In this document: positions 27,870 to 41,001 of the stretch, piece after piece | Layout: each line of letters starts with the position of its first letter | Position numbering within the stretch: position 1 is the first letter of the stretch | Assembly: GCF_019399895.1 (NCBI RefSeq) | Contig: NC_091875.1 | Coordinates: 1,984,001 to 2,048,000, forward strand | Direction: 5' to 3' | Source: Cardiocondyla obscurior | Lineage: Eukaryota; Arthropoda; Insecta; Hymenoptera; Formicidae | Length of the DNA stretch: 64,000 nt | The notes under the pieces: generated by a model | Seen by the model: only the letters and a program-made list of their open reading frames with translations | Told to the model about the DNA's origin: nothing | The model's database searches: none | Translations under genes and position numbers: made by a program

Positions 27870-28591
27870 AGAGAGAAAGAGAGAGAGAAAATAGACAGTG
27901 GAATGTATACATTGCACAATACTGAGCTCCAAGAAGGAGAATTTAAAATAGGATGGAATGAGATTAATGAATGTACGTTAATGATTGGAGATCATTTTCG
28001 TCCTCCGTATCTTTCTGAATATCGTTGCTAATTAACGGCAACGATCGTTCATCGAGAATCGGAGATTCGCAAGTCGGAGCTGAGATGCTCCGACGTTAAA
28101 ATAATAACAAGCGCAATTTATCATGTTGGGTCAATCAGAGTGATTTTGGTATTGATTCAAACGTTGATTCTGCTCTGTAATTTTCTACGTCTTTTATCTC
28201 GAGTATAAAAACTGGTATGCAAAATACGCTTTATGAGAGATTTATATATATACTTTTTTTTCTCTTTGCATTCTATTTCTTCTAATGGATAAATATGACG
28301 AAATATTTTCCAATGATGCAAGCGATAACTGTCGATTTTTTTAATATAACATGTATTGTAAATATATTATAATGCATTATATATTATACATATATATGTT
28401 ATATTAGCCCATTGGAATATACTTTAGTGAGGATCGTCTTACTTGTCTTTAAAGCGAAGATTACTCTGATGGACCTTCCATATGCGATATATAAACAGGC
28501 ACTCACACATACATGCTAATTAATATGGCTAAGTATGTAAGTACAGTCATGGCCGTTTCTTAAAATATATATATCGACGATCGTTCGAGTC
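27870..28591. other. Intergenic DNA between convergent spg and stan 3' ends
   Basis: This is AT-rich sequence with a short GA repeat (around 27870-27890) and AT palindromes near 28350-28410. I see no gene, tRNA or conserved motif in it. Part of it may be transcribed as longer 3' UTR of either neighbour. Confidence 0.5.
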
Positions 28592-28597
28592 TTTATT
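28592..28597 (-). terminator. stan: Candidate poly(A) signal of stan
   Basis: On the minus strand this reads AATAAA, about 70 nt downstream of the stop in the last stan exon. It would give a very short 3' UTR to the isoform that ends in exon 15. Confidence 0.5.
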
Positions 28598-28665
28598 GCG
28601 CGTTGGACACTTAAGCTAAGCGTAAATTACTTTGTACGTTGTTCTCGTTCGTGGCACGGGCCTCG

Positions 28666-28696
28666 TCAGACGGACGTTTCCGCATTAGTATCCTTC
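28666..28696 (-). other. stan: Terminal stan coding exon encoding a PDZ-binding C-terminus
   Basis: The acceptor is CTGTTACAG on the minus strand at 28697-28705. Joined to the GTGAGT donor that ends the previous exon at 29572, the phase-2 codon completes as GAG. The protein then finishes EKDTNAETSV, stop at 28666-28668. The final residues T-S-V fit a class I PDZ ligand (S/T-x-hydrophobic). The full 15-exon model is a multiple of three only with this exon. To my knowledge, Drosophila Flamingo also has isoforms with and without a C-terminal PDZ-binding motif. Confidence 0.7.
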
Positions 28697-31600
28697 CTGT
28701 AACAGCGACAATTTACAATTAGTTCCGGCCTAGTTTCCGCCGATATTTCGAGAAAACGGAGGGTATTTAGCGACAGAGACAATCGTTGTGGTTCGCAGGG
28801 CGATTTTGTAAATTTATATCATGCTCGCTTACCTCCTCGCTGATGATTCGACAGTCGTCAGGGCAAGCAGGGATCACAGAAAAGATACAGTTATGTTAGA
28901 ACGTTCCAATGCCACCTTTTGCGTAAGGAGAAATACAGGAAACCAAAGAAAAACCAGAATGAATTAAAAGGAGTGTTGTAAAACTGCGCTAAATCAAGAA
29001 TCACCGTAACTTAAATATGTTAACCCGCCGCCCATCTTTTTTTTTTTTTTTTTTTTTACATACGCTGGATGTGACGTCTTTGTATTGTCCTTTTGTAAAT
29101 TATTTTATACGTCAATGAACGCAAGAACTTCTTGGATAATCGTTTATATAAAGGTTTCTATTTTTATCCAAACGTGACTACGCTGTTTTATTTCAACAAC
29201 TTTGTCAATTTTGCATTAACAACATTTTACATGAATCATGTCTTTAAAAAGCCGTGTTAGATAGAATTGCACTTATGTTTGCCTTTTTAAAATTTTGTTT
29301 TAGTACCTAAAAAAATTCCAAAACACCTCGCTACCATCGCCGATTGAAATTCAAGGTACGTATTGACGGGAAGTCAAACATTAGGAATTATAAATGTTCA
29401 TTTATATTTATCTTTACATCTTTGATTTATCTCTTAAGCACCAAATCCATCGTACGTAAAACTTTATTTCAAGCTCTCTACTTTGTGTCTATTTAATAAA
29501 AAGCCATCCGATAACCGATTAAAAAATAACTCCCAAATTCAAGCATGATATACATTTATAATAATACTCACTCAGTCTCAGTAATTGTTTGCTCATACTG
29601 TTGTTGTTGTTGCTGTTGTTGCTGTCTAAGCGCCGCGAGCTCGTTGCTGTGTTGTAAATCATGGGTCAACGAACTGGATAGTATCCTGCCGCTCATCGGC
29701 AGAATGTATTCTGGCCTGTCCTCTAGGACGGTTGGGGTACCCATCTTGCCACGTTTCAGACTGCCGTACCTCTCAGAGCCGCTAAGATTGTCATGCTGAG
29801 AGCCATGCAAACTTTGGCCGCGTTTTAGACTGCCGTAACGTTGCTCGGAACCACTAAGGTTCTCATGATTCGAATTCTGAGAGTGGTGGCTCATACTGGA
29901 GGCAAGAAGACGCGATGACATAGACAGCATGTACGGCGTGGGCGACACAGTATGGTCCTCTTCGGCGGTATAGGGGAACAGATACTTTTCGCCTAGATGA
30001 TGCACTTTTTCCTCGCCTTCCGAGTAATTCTCCTCCGGCTGATTCTTCGGCGGCGAACTCATATCCGGATATGGCAGCGGATTGGGACTCGAGGTCTTGT
30101 TCGAAGCCATTTCGTTGTCCGACATAGTACCTCCGGACCATTGGCTGTCGCGCACGTCTATCACTGTAATGTAAATTATTGTTGCAAAATTATGATATAA
30201 AATGTGAAAATAATACATTTAATTTAGTTTAATTTATATTAATTAAATTTAATATAATTTTATTTTATTTGTTAATTTCACCATTTGCCGATAAATACGC
30301 CTCTGGTAATTGGGAGCTCCACCGTGGAGCATAGATCGGTTTGATGTTAGGAAACAACTCGGCATTCGAACAAAGTATGTTTAAATGTTCGGTGGGATTG
30401 GTGTGAATGTTCGGTAAGTAGCTGTGGGCGACGTGTTGCTGTGTGGATACCCCCATGTTTCTATGCGACCTCGACGTAACATCATCCTCGTCGGAACTAT
30501 GCGAGCTTGCAAGATCCAAACTCCTGCCACCTACTTCGGCCTGTGAGCCGTCGGAATCTGATTCTGATTCTCTGCGCTGATTTCGAACCTCCGTGGTTTC
30601 TGTTAGAAACGTTTTACATGACAATTAAAAAATTCTAAGAATAATTCAATAAATTAAAATAAATTAAAACAGTTATTAAACTTTTTTCTGTTTTTAAAAA
30701 TTGCACATACCTTGTCGAGAATGTAATGCTGATCGATGACTTCTCGATGACAGATACGGATCTCGATCGCTGTTGTAATTGCTCGTGGACGTCGACGTAT
30801 GTCTTAAGTGTGTGTCACTGCGATACGGGCTTGAGCTTGTTTTATTTGTACTTCTTGAAGTTGTACTGCTCGTTGAAACGCCAACGTGAACCCTTTTGCA
30901 CGCGGATTCCACTCCGCTGTAGGTTGAAGCATAAGCTAATGCTGAACGCTGAAATATAATCATCAGTATTAAGACATTCATATTTTTATTTTCGTAATAA
31001 AAAAATTTATTTTTAATTATATACCGAATGACCGTTTACGTTTTGACTACTGCTTCCGTTGCCCATGCTTCCTTCTAATAAAGGTGTCTTCTTGCCAATA
31101 CATTTTAATAAACTTTGATATAAGTTTCGCCTCACTCTGCCATTGATAAAGCAGTATCCGATCAAACTGAATGCTGCGTGGACTACGATAGCCACGCTCA
31201 TGAGGTACGACAACATTGCCGAGTTTTCTGAAGCATTTAGAACTGCCAGAGTCCATGTTGATCCCAGCAAAGGTAAAGAGGCGACAGATAGCCATAAGAG
31301 CGTTCGTAAATTTCCAAAACCCATAATGTGTTCTTTCAAAGTAAACGCTGCACGAATGCACATCACGAGAATGCAAGCGTTTACCAACACGGACACACAG
31401 ATGGGCCCTATGAGTGACCATATTACAGTTTCGTAAATGGATAGCCAGCAGCTGGAATGTCAAGATAAAATGTATGTATAAATATGCAAAGTTATATTTA
31501 AAAACGCGATATTATATTATATTTTATCAAACAAATAAATAAAACGTTTATTTAAGATTACAATAATAGATTTTATTAAAAAATAAAAGCGTTTTTAGAA

Positions 31601-33839
31601 ATATTAAAAATTAGATGATAACTTACAAATAGAAATTTCCATATTGATCGGCTCTGACGCCGATAGTGAGCCCAACGATGATAGCCGGCAGACCGTATCC
31701 CATAGTGTAATAAAATCCCATTTGGCCGTGATTTACGTCTCTCATTTCTGTCAGCATCCGATAGAGATGAACGGAGTTTACGAGAGTCCAAGCAAAAGTG
31801 CTCAGCCAAGCGTAGTGTAATCCTATTGCCGTGAGCTTGCACGGAAACTCATTGGAGATGAGAGGATTTCTAGCTTTTAGCGCGATTAGATACAGGACTT
31901 CCGCAATAAAAACACATAACACTAGATTTTTGTGGATGCTGTTAGAGTTGGTGCTACCGCCGCGAATCGACGCCAGGATCAATAGAGCAGATAATAGCAG
32001 TGGCAAAGCGAGCAAAAAAGCACTGTAGCTAGTAACATCTTCTAATAAGGACGGCTCGGGAACGTATTCAAGATCAAGAACATCCGTCAATATGGCAAAA
32101 GTGGACAGTTTCATACACGAGCAATTCACAATGGTACCGAAAGATAAGATATCGGCTTCGATTTCCGTCGTACAGCCCATTCGGCTCCATTCGCCAACTC
32201 TGAAATTTATTAATTATTTATTATTTTTTATTTATTATTATATATTATTTATTTATTAATTATTTAACAAATTATTTTATGTAAATCACTATAAATCGTC
32301 ATTAATATTGAATAAAATTCGAATTTTGTACAAATAATTTGTGGCAAATTTAATGTTTTAAATGTTTGATCGATTTTTTTAAATATAAAAATTAAAACTT
32401 TATTGCAAAATGTCAATTTTCTTACCCTCTCGCAGTGCTCCAATGAACGCATTGTGGATTTGTTCTGGTTTTGAAATCATCCTTTTCATTAAGCCAAAGT
32501 CTAACTTGAACCGGTGACTGTAAAGGAATTCCTGTCAAGGATTCGTAGCCGTCCTCCGAGGGAACTAACACCGAAACAGTCATTACAGGCGAACCAACTG
32601 CTACTTCTACTCCCCATCTGACTGCCACTGAGTCATCAAATCTGTAATTCAAACGGCATTATTAAAACAATGAACTAAACAAAATATCTTTATTTTATTT
32701 TATTAATATTTTTTTAACGTACCTCTGTGGCAAAAGAGCACCGAGCTCTTTGTATTGCACATAACTCAGCACGGCCTTTCGATTGTTATGACTATTTCTA
32801 ACATTTAGTTCGCCTTGCATAAGAGGTTTAATACCTAACGTATTCAGCGGCACCTGAATCTTTGAATGCGGATCAAATCTACTAGGATCAGCCATGTAAT
32901 TGTTGTACTTGGGGAAGCTAATCGATGGACCAAAGTGTGCTGAAGAGCTTAAAAATGCAGAAGTATCGGGCAGAATAACTTTCTGATCGGCTTCCGTAGG
33001 CCTCGTTGTCGATAAACTGAGATCTTCCTTATATTCGGCTGTTTCGTAACCAAAGAGACTTTCTGATGTCACGATGTCTAAACCCAGCACTAAAATGTAA
33101 AATATTATAATTTAATAATAAAAATAAAATTATATACTTTTAGTCAAAATTTTTTAATATATTATTTTTAAAAATAATAAAAAATTTAAATTAAAAAAAT
33201 TTTTTTTTAACTTACCGACGTTATTGTCGACTACTTCGAAGGGACTAGTAAAAGTATCATGTTGAGATGCTGTTAAAGTTTTCAAATATCTAGCCATAGC
33301 ATCTAAAATTTTGTCGGGACTGTCTCCGTTAAGTTCCGCTATTTTTTCCCATTTTTCTTTGTATTTAGATTGAAGAATTGCTCCAGCTATGCCGACTAAA
33401 TGAGAAACGTAATCTTTGTCTTGGCTGTGAGTTAGATTTAAGCCCACCAAACTTTCTTCGTAACGTAGCAGTGCCACCAGTAAAGATTCCGCCACCAAAA
33501 GATCGGCTCCGTACATCTCTCTCGTAATATTCACCGCTCTGTGAATATCTTTCGCCATCTTCACAGCCACGTACGTATTTAATGTAAGATCCTTAGTCTC
33601 CAGAGCCGCTAGTTGATGCCGTTGTTCAATGAAAGCTTCCGAAGTGCAGTTAAAGAGATCGGGCGGTTGCCAGCCGCCCAGCTTGTCGTCGCAGGATCTC
33701 GAGGTTTTGCCTTCGGCGGTGCCGGGACAATCTTCGATGGCCGTCAATCCAAAAAGAGTTCGCGGCCACCACAAGCCATCCGAATATGACCTCGGGCAGC
33801 CATCATAAACCACCTCACACCCCCTCAGAGTTACCTAAA

Positions 33840-33880
<41 letters not shown>

Positions 33881-36800
33881 AAATACAATTAAAAAGAAAC
33901 GTAATAAAAATTAATTGTAAAAATATCACAAGTGTTAGTTAAAATTTTATATCACGTTACTTTACCTCAGCATAAGGATTTGGGCAGTCGGTGCAGGAGC
34001 GACCGATCACTCCGGTCCGGCAGCGGCACTGTCCGGTCTCGCTGTCGCAACGAGGCCCAAAGCTTCCAGTGGTGTAACACTCGCACGGTGTGCATTCCTT
34101 TCGTCCGTTTGGCTGATAATGGTTTTCCTTGCAGTGACATTCGCCGGTGGTTTTGTTGCAAGCGGGGTCGTAGCCTTTGCTCTCGTCACAGTGGCAAGGT
34201 CCGCAAATCGGAGATCCCCACCATGTCGCTGGACAGGGCTGCTCGCTCTTGGTCTCACAGTAATCTCCGGATATATCGGCCGAATCGCACTCGCATCGGT
34301 AGCCGCGGCGGACATCGGTTGCGTCTTCGATGCAGGTGCTGGCGTCGTTGCAGGGCTCGAGGTCGCAGACGCGTTCGCAGTCACGGCCGACGCGGCCAGC
34401 CGCACATACGCACTCACTGGATCGCCACTGAGCGATGCAAACCGACGCTTGAGGACATTCTGAATTGCACTGAGTTTCGGAGGGACACCCGGCGTCGACA
34501 TTCTCTTGAACGGTCGGTCGCTGAAGAACGCTCTGGTTGGTACCGATTCGCACGTCCTGTAGACAACCGTCGAAGAACGGCAAGTCTATATTAGATGCTT
34601 GATCTGGACCGCCTACAAGAATTCTGCCGACGTACAGGCCCTGCAGTTTGGCTGGCAGCGGTACGATCACGGGTCGCTCGCGATAATCCGTGTCTAGAAA
34701 CACGTGGCCGCTTTGCCAGACGATCTCCACGCGATGCCACTCGCCGTCGGCAACCGTGCCAGTAGTTCGGATTACGTCGGTACCGTCCAGCGAAACGATC
34801 AGCTTACCGTCCCTGATGTCCAGTAGGACTGAGCTGTTCTGGCCGATCTGTACGCTCATGACGAACGCTCGTCGTGTACGAGTTCGGAGACTCAGAGCCG
34901 TCGTCCACGGTAGCTGAATAGGTCGCAGCAATGGATTGAAGCCAATTATGCCGTCGCCATGGAAACCGTACGGCGCGCCGATCTCCTCGGCGCAGGTAGG
35001 CCCCGCGAAGTTGTGCTCGCACTCGCACACGAAACCTGACCAGATCTCGCGGCACTTGCCGTTGTTCCTGCAGGGCGAGGAGGCGCAGAAGGCGGTTTTC
35101 TCGGGGCAGCCGGCGTTCGTCCCGTTGTCGGCCACGAATGAGTTCAAGTCGACGAAAACGTGGTCGACGTAAAGATCACTGATGCATCCGACGTAATCTT
35201 TATTTCGAATCTGAAAGCTTGACGGAATCGCTGGCAAGCCGCCTAACTGCAATGGCCCGGTCAGGTCTAAAAACCTGTGGCAGGTTTCGGTGACAAGTCC
35301 GCAACGGTCTTCAAGAATTCTTTCGCTCCTACCGGCACAAGTCCATCTCGGACCCAGTCTCTCTCCGTGCTTTAGAGCGAGCGCGACGTCACAGTCGTCC
35401 AGAGATATCGTCACTGTCCGGTTGATGTACGAGACCACCACTTCGTGCCACCGGCCGTCCGAGACGCCGCCAGGGATGCTTGCCATCGCTCTCGTCACTT
35501 CGTCGCCGAGAGAGAAACTAAACTGCACGCGCGAATCCACGATTTCGAGAGCGATAAAGTCGTGGCGTTCATTATATCTGCCGTTGTAAAGAAGCAGGCC
35601 ATCGGCTAACTCGGTGGCGAACTTCAGTCTGAGGTGAAGACGATGACGCTGCTTAAGAGAGGCAAAGGTAAGAAATGTCGCTGAACCAAAACTGCGCGCT
35701 CTCAGCTCGCAGAGAGGTGTTACGCTCTCCAAAGCGGATACTGGGCAACCTTCGCAAGTAAAACCTCCGGTGTTCTTGACGGTACATTGGGAGCCGCCTT
35801 TGCAGGTGCTGGGAGAGCAGACGTCGCGGTCCAGCGAGATGTCGCAATTCTCACCAATAAAGTCAGGCGGGCAAGTGCACGAATATCCGCCTTCTCGTCT
35901 GTGACAAGTTCCACCATTCAAACAAGGATTCGAATAGCACAGGTTTACCTCGGTGTCGCACATGTACGCCTCGCGGCTGCCGGTGAAGCCGCGGGCGCAT
36001 CTGCACGCGAACGTGGTTACAGGATAAATAGGCCGGAAAAGAACCGTGTCACTGCTGGCGAAGCCGGAGGCATTACCAAACTTGAGCACCGTTAGGCATT
36101 CTTCGAAGTTCAAACAAGGCTCGCGAACGCAGAGATTATCATCGAAAGGTAGAACGGTGACCGTCGCAAGCCTCGCCAAAATACCACGGTTAAGATACAC
36201 TCGCTCCTGAAGAAACTGCGGACTGTAGAACTCGTCGATCGAGCCCGGCTCGACTCTGCGTGCCGAAAAACTCACATTGAGAATCTTGCCGTGCACGTTA
36301 GCGTCTTCCTGGATGCTGAAGAGGAAGATATTCTCGCGCGGGCACGGAATGATAGCCGCTAAGCCGTCCAGAAAGTAGCCGAGGAGAGGACTGAGAAACG
36401 CCTCCACCGTCATGTCGTCTAATCTCACTGTAATCGAATTCAGTAGCATCTCGTCGGTGATCAGGCGCACGGATAACGTCATTGTGGCTTTCGCTTCGTT
36501 GATGCCGTCTGTCACGGCGACTTCCATAGTCGCCACTCGCGGCACATTAGTGTTGAGCTGAGGCGATAATCGTATCTCGCCCGTGGTTCTGTTGAGGTCG
36601 ATCAGATTCGCATTATTGCCGGCGAGGATGGTGTAGACAAGATTATCCGTCACGTCGGCGTCTACTGCTGGAATCCGGCCGATCGGCGTGGTCGGGAAAA
36701 AGTCTTTGAAGTTGTTAAATATAATCTGAAAATCCTTGAGCACCGGTGCGTTATCGTTCACATCGGTCACCAGAATCTGCACTACTGCATCTGAGCGAAG

Positions 36801-39800
36801 CGGTGGCGACGCGGCTCGCACGACAAGTTCAAATCTCTTCTTCGGCGACTCGTAGTCGAGTTCTTCGAGAGTGATTAATTCGGCGCGATCGGAACCTTGG
36901 CGAACGTTCAAGCTGAAACTATTAGAATCTTCGCCGCCGATAATACTGTACTGCACCACCGCGTTAGGGCCTTCGTCCGGATCGTGAGCGTAGATTTCAC
37001 CGACGGTCGAACCGACCGGCGAATTCTCAGCGATATAAAGAACGATCTTGTCATTTTCGAACGCGGGTGGCGAATCGTTGATGTCCTCAATTTTCACAGT
37101 AACGGGAACGATAGACGAGAGTGCGGGCGAGCCGCGGTCTATAGCAGCGGCTTTTAAAATGTAAAGTGCCACTGATTCTCGGTCCAGTGGTTTTGCAGTC
37201 CTAATAATGCCTGTCGTAGAGTCAATCGCAAACGCACCATCACCGTCGTCTTCTAAAGCGTATCGAACCTAAAATTATATTCAAATTTAATATTTCTATA
37301 AACTTAAATTTTTTTAAATTTAATTTAATATATTATATTGCTCGTTTATCAAATTATGTTATATATAAATATATATATATTTTTTTTATTAAATAGATCT
37401 TACCCGACCGTTGAGATCGGTATCCGCATCTGTCGCTGATACCCTCAGGACACTGGTACCCACTAAAACATCTTCAGGAATCGAGCCTTGATACTGCGGC
37501 GCTTCGAAAACCGGCGCGTTGTCATTTACATCTGTGACTGAGATTTCTACATCGGTGGTGTCTGACATCGACGGCACTCCGCCGTCCCGAGCGGTCACTG
37601 TCAGCAAGTACGAGGGTACCAGCTCGCGATCGAGCGCCTTCGTCGTGGTAATCGCGCCAGTCTGTGGGTTGATGGTGAACTCGCTAACAGCCTGCTCGCC
37701 GTTGTCCGTCGCCAGGCTGTACGTGATCTGAGCGTTCTTACCAACGTCAGAGTCGGTGGCGCTTACCACCAAGACGGTCACGCCGATCGGCGCGTCTTCG
37801 AACACCGAGACCGAGTACGGGGCGTTCTCGAATACAGGTGAAAAGTTGTTGGCATCCGACACATTAACGTAAACCAACGCCGTGTCGGTGCGGCCCCCGC
37901 TGTCCGACGCCGTCACCGTCAGCACAAATCGCTTCTCTTGCTTGTAGTCGAGCGGCTGAGCGACGGTGATAAGACCACGGCCGTTCTGCGACGCGATGGA
38001 GAACCGTCCACGCGTATTGCCGCCCGTGATCTCATAATGAATCCTGGCGTCTTCGTCCGGATCGGTGGCCGTCACGGAGGCGACCGGAGTGCCTGGCGGA
38101 TCGTCCTCGGACACTACAGCCTCATAGTTCTTCGGCTCGAAATAAGGATCGTTGTCATTCACGTCGGTCACGGTAAGAATTACCGTTGCGCTCGCGGATT
38201 TTGGCTCCTCGCCAGAATCCTCCGCGATCACGGTGAATTGATATCTGAAATTAAAACAAGAATCTCTCGTTAAAGAGCGTAAAAAGTTAATTAATCAATG
38301 AATTTTTTATTCGCGTTGGCTTTCTCTTTTAAATTAAAAAAAAATTCATATTTTAACCAATTTAACAGTTAAAATAATTACCTTGAACATTGTTCGCGAT
38401 CCAACTGCTTCGTCGTGTAGATCCAGCCGGTCTCCGCGTTCACGGTGATAGGAAAGTTTTCTGTGGAGGCGCCGGTGAAGTCGCGCGCGCCGATGAAGTA
38501 TTTGATGAGCGCGTTATTGCCTTCGTCGGCGTCGTACGCCTGCACCCTCAGAACCGAGTATCCCAGTGGCACGTTTTCCGAGACCGACTCCTGGAAATGG
38601 CTGGTGTAGAATCTCGGCGCGTTGTCGTTTACATCCCTGACCATTACGAGCAGCTGCGTAGTGTTGGAACGCGCGGGTGAGCCCCCGTCCTGAGCGCGTA
38701 TAACGATCTTGTAGCTCCTAGTGGACTCGTAATCGAGCGGCTTCACCAGGGCGACGTCGCCGTTCATCGAATCGATCGAGAAAGTGTTCTGCGTGTTGCC
38801 GCCGATAATAGCGTAGCGGACGGCTGCATTTGCGCCAGCATCCGCATCCGCGGCTCTGATACGAGCTATCACCGGATTACTCGTGTAGTCCAAGTCCTCT
38901 GGCACAGCCGCCGAATACGTGCGCTCGGTGAATTGAGGGTAATTGTCGTTATCGTCTAACACACGCACTATTAAGGTCGCGTTCGTGCTAAGTCGCGCTG
39001 AAGGTGGTGTCGCTTGATCCGTGACGCTGAGCACCACCGTGTAAATCTCGGTTTTCTCGCGGTCGAGTGCAGTTCGCGTAGTCACTACGCCGGATCTAAA
39101 ATACAGAAGAATATAAGTATAAAAACCGTGTGAAGTTACATTTAATTCAATTTTATGAAAGATTTCTTTTTATCGTAAGATCTCACAAACGATAGAAACT
39201 AAGTTAAAGAAGAACGAAAAGAATAAACATATTCTACATTTTATTCATGTTACTGATAGTAATAAAAAAAAAAAAAAAAAAAAAGAAAACGATTCATTAA
39301 ATAGTAAGTAAAAATTAAAAGCTTGTATACATATGTTTCTCTCTTTTTTTAATCATGAAATTAGAAATTTAGAATATTAAAATGGCTTTTGCTGTAAGCT
39401 TAAAAGAACTATGCTTATTTTTCAACCAAATATCCTTTGAATATTTCTAATACTAACCTGGGATCGATTCTGAAAGTCGCCGTATCCTCCGTATGCGTAG
39501 TGCTACCGCCCGCAGTAATGGACACGATAGAGTATTCCACTTCGGCGTTCCTTCCGGTGTCCTGGTCCGTGGCTTTAACCGTAATTACCGTGGAACCCAC
39601 GGGAACACCTTCACGCACCGATGCGTCGTACTCCGGTCCCTCAAAGCTGGGCGTGTGATCATTTGCATCTAACACGTTAACTTGAAGAGTCGTGGTGCCC
39701 GTACGCGGAGGGAACGAGTCGTCCACCGCCAACACCTGTCCGGCAAACGATCCGAAATTGCAATTAAAAAATATACATTTATCTTTCCTTCTTATTTATT

Positions 39801-41001
39801 TCGAGAGCTAAATACGCACCCGAAAATAATGCACGTCGACGTTTTCTCTGTCCAAGCTGGCGCGAGTTGTCACTCGCCCGGTCACCGGGTCGAGAGCCAG
39901 CAACGCCTGCGATCTCGCGTCTATCAGGGAGCTCATGGAGTACCGTACGGCGCCGTTCTCGGGGTCTCTAGCTCTCACCGAAGTTACGTATACCCCCGGC
40001 TCTCTTTCCTCCTCCACCGCGGCAACGTAGAGCGGCTGTTCGAAATACGGCGACTGATTCTTTAGCTCCCGCCTTACCCTCCTACCGAGGTCAGTGTCGT
40101 CCAGCTGACGGTGGTGAAACACTATCTTCAGCCGGTGCTCGGCGTCGGTCAGCCGCGAATCGCCGGCGCAGCGCAGGTTCATGCTGACCGAGACCTTCCA
40201 CAACGGGTCGACTAGGCACTGCTCGGCAGCGGAAACCAAGTCCCCAGCGGCACCTTCCACGAGGAATCTCGGATCTGCCACCCCTCCCCATCTCGTTTCG
40301 CATTCCTTCAATGCCGTCTGAGGCAGAAAATCGCGAAGAGCTGCTACCAATTGTGACGTCCGCAAGCAAACCTCGGTAAACCTATCGATGTAATTAAATC
40401 ATTAATTATAATTTTAAAATTACTAGATTTCTTTTTTTATGAATTATTACAATATGTAAAAAAAAAAATTTGCTAAATAAAAAAAAAAAAAAAGAATTTT
40501 ATATATTCACTTTACGCAGCAAAATATTTTAAAGTCCAGATAAAACAAGAAGTCCAACCTGTCGGTGCTGGGCATCGCGTAAGACGCCAGGGTCTCCGCC
40601 ATCCAGCCCCTGGTGGCCGCCAGGTCGCGGTTCTCTCCGCCGCATCCGGTTATTAGGATTCTAAGTGGCAGGCTATAGTAGTCGATGGTCGGCCTACCGA
40701 GGCGGGAACTCGTCGAGTCGACGTAGAAGGTGAAAACACGCGGGTACTGGAGGCCATCGCAGCTAAGGGTCTTCGCCAAGATCACGCGGCCCGTGTGAGG
40801 ATGAACTTTGAGAAGCTTCCGGGCGAACCAGGCAGTGCGCTCGCTAGACGCCTCGTATTTACGACGACCGCCCAGCTGCGGCACTCCGGCCTCGAAGACG
40901 ACGGTGCCGACGGGCGTGCTGGACGGTAACACCGCCAGGTAGCCGTCGCCCAGTGTCCAGACGGTCGCCAGGATCAGCAGCATCCATCTCCACCTCGCCA
41001 T
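28666..41001 (-). CDS. stan: Starry night/Flamingo, seven-pass transmembrane atypical cadherin (CELSR family)
   Basis: This adhesion-class receptor organises planar cell polarity and axon/dendrite patterning through homophilic contacts. Exons (minus, 5' to 3'): 41001-40559, 40381-39820, 39735-39458, 39095-38382, 38244-37404, 37268-33966, 33834-33216, 33089-32723, 32641-32426, 32199-31627, 31451-31025, 30948-30711, 30599-30282, 30163-29572 and 28696-28666. They total 9522 nt (3173 residues). An in-frame TAA lies 15 nt before the ATG, fixing the start. Order of domains: signal peptide; nine cadherin repeats with DxNDNxP-type linkers (about 225-1225); EGF-like modules with two laminin-G domains (about 1320-1950); laminin-type EGF; hormone-receptor motif with conserved Cys/Trp (about 2047-2115); GAIN/GPS domain; seven membrane helices (about 2505-2760); and a serine-rich tail of about 400 residues. 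The GPS site has Lys where the catalytic His is expected. The frame is intact throughout. Confidence 0.96.
28833..28915 (-). other. stan: Possible alternative 3' exon of stan
   Basis: On the minus strand a pyrimidine-rich stretch ending CAAAAG precedes 28915, and a good donor (GAG|GTAAGC) follows 28833. If joined to the donor at 29572, the frame reads EWHWNVLT and then stops, giving a tail with no PDZ ligand. It could then splice on to the 28696 exon as UTR. The acceptor is mediocre and there is no homology support, so this is tentative. Confidence 0.25.
29598..29624 (-). repeat. stan: CAG/CAA repeat encoding nine glutamines in the stan tail
   Basis: Nine consecutive glutamine codons, mixed CAA and CAG, lie just before the isoform-switching donor. 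Such runs vary in length between alleles and species. Confidence 0.9.
29751..29867 (-). repeat. stan: Tandem 14-residue motif in the stan cytoplasmic tail
   Basis: The minus-strand coding sequence at 29821-29867 and again at 29751-29795 encodes nearly the same peptide, NLSGSE(Q)RYGSLKRG. The two copies are about 25 residues apart. The basic/Ser/Tyr composition suggests a duplicated docking or phosphorylation motif; that role is inference. Confidence 0.75.
33849..33878. repeat. Long poly-A tract in a stan intron
   Basis: A run of about 30 A's on the plus strand (poly-T on the stan sense strand) lies just upstream of the exon that starts at 33834. It is part of, or next to, the polypyrimidine tract of that acceptor. 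Confidence 0.8.

Noticed and set aside
33932..34594. 220-codon plus-strand frame opposite stan
   Set aside because: It is the complement of the EGF/laminin exon of stan, which is clearly the coding strand.
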